Positions 57,749 through 64,000 of a stretch of 64,000 nucleotides of DNA are shown piece by piece. Numbering within the stretch: the stretch's first letter is position 1; each line of letters begins with the position of its first letter. This DNA is from Ignatzschineria larvae DSM 13226 (GTDB lineage Bacteria; Pseudomonadota; Gammaproteobacteria; Cardiobacteriales; Wohlfahrtiimonadaceae): positions 1,877,501 to 1,941,500 of the forward strand of contig NZ_CP150637.1 of assembly GCF_038500265.1 (NCBI RefSeq), in the 5' to 3' direction. Position numbers and translations under genes: made by a program. The notes beneath the pieces were generated by a model. The model was not told where the DNA came from and did not search any database. It was given only the letters and a program-made list of their open reading frames with translations.

Positions 57749-58598
57749 GGGGCTGTTGAACATTGCAGTTCAAAATAAAAAAAGCGAGCGGTAGAATATT
57801 ATCGTCAAAAAAAACCTACCTCTCGCTATGTCTCGAACCATGCTTACAGATAAACTATGGCTGAAACTGAAGCCTATTCTCCTAGATTTGAATATCTATG
57901 ACAAACCAAATTTAAGAAATATCGTTGAGGGTATTCTATTTAGAATGAGAACAGGTGTTCCTTGGAGGGATATTCCTGAGCAATTTGGGCGACCTAATAC
58001 TATTTTTAAAACTTTTAGTCGTTGGTCTAAAAATAACAAGCTCTTGAAATTATTTAAAAAACTATCACAAGATGTTGACTATGAATGGCTGTTTATAGAT
58101 GCAACTCACATTAGAGCTCACCAGCATAGCACAGGAGCAACCGCAGATAATCCTCAAGCAATATCTAAAAGTGTTGGTGGAAATAGTTCAAAAATTCATA
58201 TGATCGTAGATGCTTGCGGTAATCCCTGTGAATTTATCGTAACAGATGGAACGACCCACGATATCAAGGTCGCTCCAGAGCTACTTAGCAGGGTTCATTT
58301 AAATACGACAGATTACGTTAGTGCAGATAAAGGTTATGATTCTGAGAGTTTTAGAGAAGATATTATAAATCAAGGAGCTAAAGCTATTATTCCTAAAAAG
58401 AGGAATACTCTTACGAATAATAATCATATGGACTGGCATATTTATAAAACTCGGCATTTAGTGGAGAATGCATTTGCAAGGCTGAAACATTTTAGAAGTA
58501 TAGCAACAAGATATGACAAGCTAAAACAACATTATGAAAACAACGTTGCTTTAGCTTGTGCCTATATTTGGCTGAAGTTATGAATGTTCAACAGCCCC
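57749..58598 (+). mobile_element. IS5-family-like insertion sequence, copy 2 (850 bp)
   Basis: Same length, ends and orientation as copy 1. Left flank TTTA|GGGG, right flank CCCC|TACTT, so it too has a TA duplication. It ends 97 bp ahead of the fimbrial pilin ATG. The two copies were probably separate insertions, since each has its own TA; sequence identity says they are recent. Confidence 0.93.
57828..58583 (+). CDS. IS5-family transposase, copy 2
   Basis: Identical 251-aa DDE transposase to copy 1 at 56934. Intact, read toward the fimbrial operon; read-through could add to fimbrial expression, since no terminator is seen in the 112 bp after its stop. Confidence 0.93.
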   Translation: MSRTMLTDKLWLKLKPILLDLNIYDKPNLRNIVEGILFRMRTGVPWRDIPEQFGRPNTIFKTFSRWSKNNKLLKLFKKLSQDVDYEWLFIDATHIRAHQHSTGATADNPQAISKSVGGNSSKIHMIVDACGNPCEFIVTDGTTHDIKVAPELLSRVHLNTTDYVSADKGYDSESFREDIINQGAKAIIPKKRNTLTNNNHMDWHIYKTRHLVENAFARLKHFRSIATRYDKLKQHYENNVALACAYIWLKL

Positions 58599-58695
58599 TA
58601 CTTTTCTTGAAATAAAGATTACTATTACTATCTGTCGCCTGTTTAAGTTACAGTAAAAAAAATTAAATATTGTTATATTTTATTATGAGGGTTTT

Positions 58696-59244
58696 ATGAA
58701 AAAATTATTATTATCAACAGCAATCATCTCTTCTTTGTTCACTATCGCTCAAGCTGAAGAAGCTAAAACTCCAGCAGGAAATGCTTCTGGTCAAATCATA
58801 TTTGAGGGTACTGTGACAGAAGCAGGTTGTACTTTACTGCCTGTTAAAAATGTCCAATTAGGCTCTATGTCTGTTGCTGCACTCAAAAAAGGTAACGGTT
58901 CTTGGGGTGAATCTAAGATCGAATTTATCGATTGTAACTTAGATCTTCCAGAAAGTGCCCAAAAAGTAGAAACCATTGCCCTTACAATAGTAGGTGGCAC
59001 AGCCGCTACAACTGAAAGCTATTGGGCTTCTTTAGGAACTGCAGCGGATGTTGCTGTAGAAATTAAAGTAGCAGGAAATACTGTTGAACCAAAGGGAACA
59101 GAAGCAAAGCCGATCGAAGGAACAGTTAATGCTACTTCTAACACAGTAACATTCCCCGTACAAGGACGTATGGTGAAAGATGGTGAGGGTGTTACTGCTG
59201 GTACTGTTAGGACAACTGTCAACTTTGTTGCCAATTATAAATAG
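58696..59244 (+). CDS. Chaperone-usher fimbrial major subunit (pilin)
   Basis: A 182-aa secreted pilin: signal peptide MKKLLLSTAIISSLFTIAQA, then SGQIIFEGTVTEAGCTLLPV, a disulfide Cys pair (GCTL and IDCNL), alternating beta-strands and the C-terminal VRTTVNFVANYK with an aromatic penultimate residue, as in type 1 pilins. GAGG precedes the ATG. First gene of the fimbrial operon; the IS copy ends just upstream, and any original promoter must fit in the remaining 97 bp or come from the IS. Confidence 0.9.
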   Translation: MKKLLLSTAIISSLFTIAQAEEAKTPAGNASGQIIFEGTVTEAGCTLLPVKNVQLGSMSVAALKKGNGSWGESKIEFIDCNLDLPESAQKVETIALTIVGGTAATTESYWASLGTAADVAVEIKVAGNTVEPKGTEAKPIEGTVNATSNTVTFPVQGRMVKDGEGVTAGTVRTTVNFVANYK

Positions 59245-59319
59245 TCATATTGTTACATCAAAGGGATGAAATAATATTGGGATATTCAAACCTCTTCTTT
59301 ATAAATCCTAATCACCCCC

Positions 59320-59366
59320 TAAAAAGAGTAAGTATTTCATATATGTGATAATACTTACTCTTTTAT
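59320..59366 (+). terminator. Hairpin between pilin and usher, partial terminator
   Basis: Perfect 15-bp stem AAAAGAGTAAGTATT (59322-59336) with 59350-59364 and a 13-base loop, followed by ATGTTTCTTTTTATG. It may stop part of the transcripts so that pilin exceeds usher, as in many pilus operons. Confidence 0.75.
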
Positions 59367-59446
59367 GTTTCTTTTTATGTTTTCTTTCATATCTTATTTA
59401 TCTTTAATTTAATTCCATATAACAAATAGATGGCTGGCGAGACAGT

Positions 59447-61942
59447 ATGTACCCCTTTAAACAACATTGGATAATGCTAGGATGCTTCCTTTGTATCAAT
59501 CCGGGATTTTCATTTGAATTTGACAATGAGATTTTAGAATCCTTAGGTTTTGATAATGTGGATTTAACCATCTTCAATGGTATCGATAATAAGCGATCTG
59601 GGAAATATGTTGCAAATTTACAAATCAATGAACAAGAGATTTTACGTAATCACCCTATCTATTTCTACATAGAAGAAGATCACAGCCATCTCTGCTTCAA
59701 TGCTGATCTTATCCAGCGATTACCGCTTAAGTCAAATTTTATTACACAAGTACAAAAGACAACAAGTTACGAGCTCGATTCAGATAGTTGCTATGGCGTA
59801 GAAAACTACGATTCTCAAATTCTCATTGACTTCGATGAATCTAGGCAAGAAGTGAATATCCAGATACCCCATGCTTATTTAGTCGATTTTGACCCTAGCT
59901 GGGTGCCACCAGAACAACGAGATCACGGTATTGCAGGTTTAATCTTTGATTACAATCTACTTCAATCTTTTAACCGATATAAATTTGGCTCCCGCTTTCA
60001 AAGCCGGAATAATTTCACCAGCTACGGTGTTATCGGGGCTAATATTGGGCGATTTCGCCTTAGAAGCAATTACCAATATGATGCGAACAAACATTTTGGT
60101 AATAAATTAGAGTGGACTCAAACCTATGGTTTCACAGATATTGGCGCCTGGAATGCACATATTTATGCCGGTGCAATTTATACTAGAACCAATCTCTTTG
60201 ATTCGACGCGTATCAAAGGCGTTAGTCTCTTTACCGATGAGAATATGATGCCTAATTATCTACAAGGCTATGCCCCTCAAATTACTGGAACAGCGCTTAC
60301 GCATGCGGTTGTGACCGTTAAGCAATATGGTTCAATTATTAAAAGCGTTCAAGTTCCACCAGGGCCTTTTGTCATCTCGAACCTTCCCTCTTATCTTAAT
60401 GGCGTTGTAGATGTTAGCGTCGAAGAGAGCGATGGCTCAATTAGTCAATATCAGGTGAGCATTTCACAAGTCCCTTTCCTTACTCGAAAAGGCGCTCTAC
60501 GTTATAATCTCAATGCAGGAAAGCTCGATCCTTTTCAGACCAAAGGGATTGAAACCAATATTATTTCATTCGATGGTTCCTATGGATTAACGAATAACAT
60601 TTCACTATTAGGCGGCGCGCAATATACCACTAATCAAGAGTATCTTGCGATTAATGTGGGGCTCGGGATTAACCTTGAAAGCTTTGGCGCGCTCTCTTTC
60701 GATATTACACAATCGGTCAATAAAGCGGACTCTGAAAAGAGACTCAATGGGCATAGCTACCGTTTTAACTATGCAAAACGCTTTGATCAAGGCACAACAC
60801 TGAATTTAGTCGGTTACCGATTCTCTAGTAAAGAATATACCAGTCTCAATAACTACATTCAGCAAAAGTCTACCAATAGTCATCGACACTCTCCCCGAGA
60901 AAAACAGCATCTATCTGCCAGTATCTCGCAAACCCTCCCCATTTGGGATATTAATTTTACCGCATCAGCATCTAAATCGAGCTATTGGAATAATGAATCC
61001 CAAGAGTATTACAACATTACTGCCAACAAAGTTATTCAAGATGGTTTTTTCGCGAATGCATCAGTTTCACTATCGCTATCCCATAGAAAATCGAATTACA
61101 CAGCTAATGACAATCAAATATCCTTGTTTATTAACATTCCTTTAGAAACCCCTGACCAAAGACTCTCTTATCAAGCATCTGCAAGTCAGAACAGCAAAAA
61201 CATGTCTCAACAAGTAAGTTATAGTGCTTCAGGATTAGGGGGGCGTTACTCCGTTGGAACTTCCCTCAACCATCAATGGAAATATGATCGGTCTACGGAT
61301 TATAACCTCAATGCCTCTTACTACACCGACTTTAATTTTGGTGGATTTACGGGGATGAGTAGCTATTCTCAAGATCAGCAGAGCTTCAATGCAGGTCTGA
61401 ATGGCTCATTTACAGTCACACAACATGGGATTACTGCACAACCCCAAGTTTATACTGAAGGAGCTCGCTTAATTATCGATGCTGATGCGCCGGGGGTTGA
61501 AATTAGTGGCACTCCCAGCAAAACTAACATCTTTGGTATAGCCGGCATCAGCAATGTCCCAGATTATTATCGTATGATCTATCATGTTGATAATGACAAT
61601 CTTCCTGATAATGTTGAAATTCAAGATAATGTGATAGAAGTGGCTGTGACAAAAGGGGCTATTGCCTATCGGTCACTCAAAGGGATTACCGGAGAGAAAG
61701 TACTCTCTACGATTTCATTCCCTGATGGCTCTCATCCCCCTTTTGGTGCTGGCGTTTATCGTGTTTTTGATAAAGATGAAATAGAAGTTGCGATTGTTGC
61801 AGATCAAGGGCTAGCTTATATCACTGGGATAAATAAAACTGCGAAATTTATCATTAAATGGGGGAAAACGCATACTTGTCGCTTAGATATCCCATCGACT
61901 GAACTTCATAAACTCAAAAATCTAATCTGTTATCCAGAATAA
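59447..61942 (+). CDS. Outer-membrane fimbrial usher
   Basis: An 831-aa usher: signal peptide (MYPFKQHWIMLGCFLCINPG FSF region), N-terminal chaperone-binding domain (LESLGFDNVDLTIFNG), the beta-barrel with plug region (GPFVISNLPSYLNGVVDVSV, EESDGSISQYQVSISQVPFL, TRKGALRYNLNAGK) and C-terminal domains (DADAPGVEISGTPSKTNIFG to the closing Cys pair CRLDIP...LICYPE). It forms the secretion pore for pilus assembly. The start has a weak SD; the chaperone follows by a few bases. Confidence 0.93.
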   Translation: MYPFKQHWIMLGCFLCINPGFSFEFDNEILESLGFDNVDLTIFNGIDNKRSGKYVANLQINEQEILRNHPIYFYIEEDHSHLCFNADLIQRLPLKSNFITQVQKTTSYELDSDSCYGVENYDSQILIDFDESRQEVNIQIPHAYLVDFDPSWVPPEQRDHGIAGLIFDYNLLQSFNRYKFGSRFQSRNNFTSYGVIGANIGRFRLRSNYQYDANKHFGNKLEWTQTYGFTDIGAWNAHIYAGAIYTRTNLFDSTRIKGVSLFTDENMMPNYLQGYAPQITGTALTHAVVTVKQYGSIIKSVQVPPGPFVISNLPSYLNGVVDVSVEESDGSISQYQVSISQVPFLTRKGALRYNLNAGKLDPFQTKGIETNIISFDGSYGLTNNISLLGGAQYTTNQEYLAINVGLGINLESFGALSFDITQSVNKADSEKRLNGHSYRFNYAKRFDQGTTLNLVGYRFSSKEYTSLNNYIQQKSTNSHRHSPREKQHLSASISQTLPIWDINFTASASKSSYWNNESQEYYNITANKVIQDGFFANASVSLSLSHRKSNYTANDNQISLFINIPLETPDQRLSYQASASQNSKNMSQQVSYSASGLGGRYSVGTSLNHQWKYDRSTDYNLNASYYTDFNFGGFTGMSSYSQDQQSFNAGLNGSFTVTQHGITAQPQVYTEGARLIIDADAPGVEISGTPSKTNIFGIAGISNVPDYYRMIYHVDNDNLPDNVEIQDNVIEVAVTKGAIAYRSLKGITGEKVLSTISFPDGSHPPFGAGVYRVFDKDEIEVAIVADQGLAYITGINKTAKFIIKWGKTHTCRLDIPSTELHKLKNLICYPE

Positions 61943-61974
61943 TCATGAAACCACTATTCATAAAGGACGTATCT

Positions 61975-62685
61975 ATGAAACATCTTATAACACTCTCTTT
62001 GCTAATCACCACTACCCTTTTAAGTACTGCTTATGGGCAGTTGAGTCTCGATCGCACCCGAGTAATCTTTGATCGGGCTCACTCAAACTCTCAATCAATC
62101 ACGCTCACAAATACAAATCCTTCAGTTCCTTATCTCGCCCAATCTTGGGTTGAAAATGAGAATGGACATAAAATTGAAGAGCCGCTTGTCGCTCTTCCTG
62201 TTTTACAGCGGTTAGAGGTGAAACAGGAAAAGCAGGTTAAGATCTCTCTCACCGGCAACAATAACTTACCGACAGATCGGGAATCATTACTCTACTTTAA
62301 CGCACTAGGTATTCCTCCTAAAGAGGGGAATGGTGATGGTAATCAAGTTAATATTGTCATCCAATCCAAAATCAAACTTTTCTATCGTCCTAAAGGTTTA
62401 CCACAATACCCTAATAATGGTTGGATAAAGACTTTAGAAGTTCAAAAAAAGGGGAATCAATATACATTGGCTAATCCATCCCCCTATCACCTTGTCATTT
62501 TGGGGTTTAGTAATGGTAAAAAAGGTCACTTTATTGAAAAAGAGATCACCATTAAGCCTTTTGAGACCCAAACAGTCAATTTATCAGTAGGTAATACACC
62601 AACGGTCTATTTTATTAATGATTATGGCACTACCGAAACTAATACTTATCAATGTAATGGCACTCTTTGCAACTTAACCCCATAA
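61975..62685 (+). CDS. Periplasmic fimbrial chaperone
   Basis: PapD/FimC-like chaperone of the short-loop type, 236 aa from the ATG at 61975, chosen because AAAGGA lies 8 bp upstream and it starts directly at the signal peptide MKHLITLSLLITTTLLSTAYG. An upstream ATG (61945) would add ten residues. Donor-strand residues: conserved Arg in LDRTRVIFDR and Lys in IQSKIKLFYRPKGLP. It holds pilins and delivers them to the usher, which ends 32 bp upstream. Confidence 0.92.
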   Translation: MKHLITLSLLITTTLLSTAYGQLSLDRTRVIFDRAHSNSQSITLTNTNPSVPYLAQSWVENENGHKIEEPLVALPVLQRLEVKQEKQVKISLTGNNNLPTDRESLLYFNALGIPPKEGNGDGNQVNIVIQSKIKLFYRPKGLPQYPNNGWIKTLEVQKKGNQYTLANPSPYHLVILGFSNGKKGHFIEKEITIKPFETQTVNLSVGNTPTVYFINDYGTTETNTYQCNGTLCNLTP

Positions 62686-62753
62686 AGTAGCTGTATAGTA
62701 GCTCTATATAACTTCATGATTAGCTAATTCTAGTTAATTTTTTAACTACTAAA

Positions 62754-63875
62754 ATGATATCCAACAATATGCTAACTCAAAAATATATTAAAACCTTTCT
62801 ATTTTCGCTACTTTTCATGATTTTCTTAGCTACACAATCTAATGCTCAGGCAGCCGATTATCCAGGCGAGTTTGATCTTGGTTGTACTGTTCAATCATGG
62901 ACCCAAAATAAAGGAACATTCACAGGCAGCTTTAGAAGACCCAATGATATGCGCGTATCCATAGATATAGAGCAAAATGAATCACCTGCATATTTTAAAC
63001 TACAAGCACACATCCAATGCTATGTCGATACAAAACGGCAAACGGATAGAATTACGCTTTACTCATTAAATAATGAGTCTCAATTTAAACAAAATATCCA
63101 AAAAATCCAACATACCTTTAAACCCATAAAATCTGAAGGTATAGCGAATACTCTCATAACCTATACTCAAGGGTATGGTCCCAAAAGAATGCAAGCAAGT
63201 AATAACCTATTCACAGGGGAATCATCTGGTGACCTACAAACATTTTGGATAACACCATTTGGAGCGAGAATTATGTATTACGTAAATGTTACTATAACAA
63301 ATCTCCAACTGCTCTCAGATGAATTCTTGCGAATCGGTGGTGCAGGCTCAGAAATATATCAAACTGGAGGGCGCCTTATATCTATATTTCCTTCTACCGG
63401 GGAATCTGAAGCATTTAATCTCACACTCACGGTCAATATTAAACCTAGTGATATGGGGTGCTCAAGTAAAGCTTTTGATGTTTCAATGACTCGCCCATTT
63501 ATTAACTTTGGTTCAATCAATAAAGTAGCTCTTGAGCAGGGTAAGCGATATCAAGAGCCCTTTGCCATGAATGTTACCAAAAAAGCAGGTCATTGCACAT
63601 ACGATATCACACCAAAGGTTATATTTAACTCGGCTAATCTACTAGATAATCAATCTGTTGATTTATATAATGGCCTTGTTTTACGCATCAAAGATCAAGA
63701 TGGGAATAATATTGAATTTGGTAAACCTTTAGGGAAATCTATAATCCCTGGAGATGATGCAGCATTTCACATACAAGATAAATTTAGTGCAGAGATTGAA
63801 CGCTCTCCTAATAATGATGAGATTAAGAGTGGCCACTTCTCAACAACCATTGTCTATCAAATAGAATATCACTAA
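62754..63875 (+). CDS. Two-domain fimbrial tip adhesin (FimH-like)
   Basis: A 373-aa secreted protein: signal peptide (hydrophobic FLFSLLFMIFLATQSNAQA), an N-terminal receptor-binding-like domain with Cys in DLGCTVQSW and IQCYVD, and a C-terminal pilin domain (about 230-373) with Cys in MGCSSK and GHCTYD and the closing beta strand STTIVYQIEYH. This order and size fit a tip adhesin. The receptor cannot be predicted. Met starts at 62754 and 62769 are possible; the first was taken. Confidence 0.83.
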   Translation: MISNNMLTQKYIKTFLFSLLFMIFLATQSNAQAADYPGEFDLGCTVQSWTQNKGTFTGSFRRPNDMRVSIDIEQNESPAYFKLQAHIQCYVDTKRQTDRITLYSLNNESQFKQNIQKIQHTFKPIKSEGIANTLITYTQGYGPKRMQASNNLFTGESSGDLQTFWITPFGARIMYYVNVTITNLQLLSDEFLRIGGAGSEIYQTGGRLISIFPSTGESEAFNLTLTVNIKPSDMGCSSKAFDVSMTRPFINFGSINKVALEQGKRYQEPFAMNVTKKAGHCTYDITPKVIFNSANLLDNQSVDLYNGLVLRIKDQDGNNIEFGKPLGKSIIPGDDAAFHIQDKFSAEIERSPNNDEIKSGHFSTTIVYQIEYH

Positions 63876-63945
63876 TTGTTAATTTCGCTTTGCTTTCATC
63901 AATATCGAGGCTTCCGACAATCAATAAAATACAACATTCAATATA

Positions 63946-63982
63946 CAAAAAACGGTTACATCATTATGTAGCCGTTTCACTT
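63946..63982. terminator. Intrinsic terminator downstream of the fimbrial operon
   Basis: Stem AAACGGTTACA (63950-63960) with TGTAGCCGTTT (63967-63977), one G-U pair. The T-run is better on the minus strand (TTTTTT), so it may serve both the fimbrial operon and a gene beyond the window. Confidence 0.8.
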
Positions 63983-64000
63983 TATCAGAGTATCAATACT

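Noticed and set aside
56855-58598. Composite transposon formed by the two IS copies
   Set aside because: Only 44 bp without a gene lies between them, and each has its own TA flanks, so two insertions are simpler.

Overview
The window is a chromosomal segment of an AT-rich gammaproteobacterium. Gene content points to the Cardiobacteriales, perhaps an Ignatzschineria or Wohlfahrtiimonas relative: GC is low but codon use is ordinary, there is a bamB-yfgM-hisS-rodZ-pilF cluster, CpxRA, MlaFE, an Lpp/OprI-type lipoprotein and Neisseria-like porins. The genus is inference from protein likeness only; no marker gene search was possible. Nearly all of it is host housekeeping DNA. No prophage, integrase or CRISPR array was seen.

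Layout. 1-7.9 kb: a DUF808 membrane protein cut by the window edge, then a minus-strand operon pilF-rodZ-hisS-yfgM-bamB-der that lacks the usual ispG. 8.0-11.4 kb: a minus-strand triad of retropepsin-like protease, 7TM inactive-transglutaminase protein and RimK-like ATP-grasp ligase, probably one poorly understood envelope or peptide-modification system. 11.9-25 kb: tex, a small lipoprotein, thiC with a TPP riboswitch, a phage-type pyrimidine-dimer glycosylase (DenV-like), a DMT exporter, brnQ, a large unknown secreted protein, and a divergent doxX/lysR pair. 25.4-31.4 kb: a large FAD/Fe-S D-lactate-type dehydrogenase and lon.

31.4-39.5 kb is a porin island: four tandem porin genes, each with its own terminator, and a short porin remnant. 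It is flanked by inverted copies of a composite intergenic repeat (family B here). 39.5-51.1 kb: gpsA, hemB, a short murein-lipoprotein-like gene, trkH, cpxR-cpxA, a phosphodiester-glycosidase-family protein, an inositol-monophosphatase homologue that has lost its metal ligands, a YajR-like MFS transporter with an acidic tail, rsmI and yraN. 51.1-56.2 kb: a family-B array, dnaA away from dnaN, mlaF-mlaE without mlaD/C/B, dsbB, and a tRNA-Ala/tRNA-Glu operon with a textbook promoter and terminator.

56.2-64 kb is accessory. Two 850-bp copies of an IS5-type element, with identical transposases, lie 44 bp apart in the same orientation. They sit just upstream of a four-gene chaperone-usher fimbrial operon (pilin, usher, chaperone, adhesin) that has a hairpin between pilin and usher.

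Two dispersed non-coding repeat families occur between genes. Family A is about 130-175 bp, MITE-like, with TATAGTAA/TTACTATA ends; one copy supplies the dnaA stop codon. Family B is a composite unit of about 230-330 bp, in tandem arrays, built of two GC-rich hairpins. The most interesting items are the ligase/protease triad, the degenerate IMPase, the porin island with its flanking repeats, and the two repeat families.
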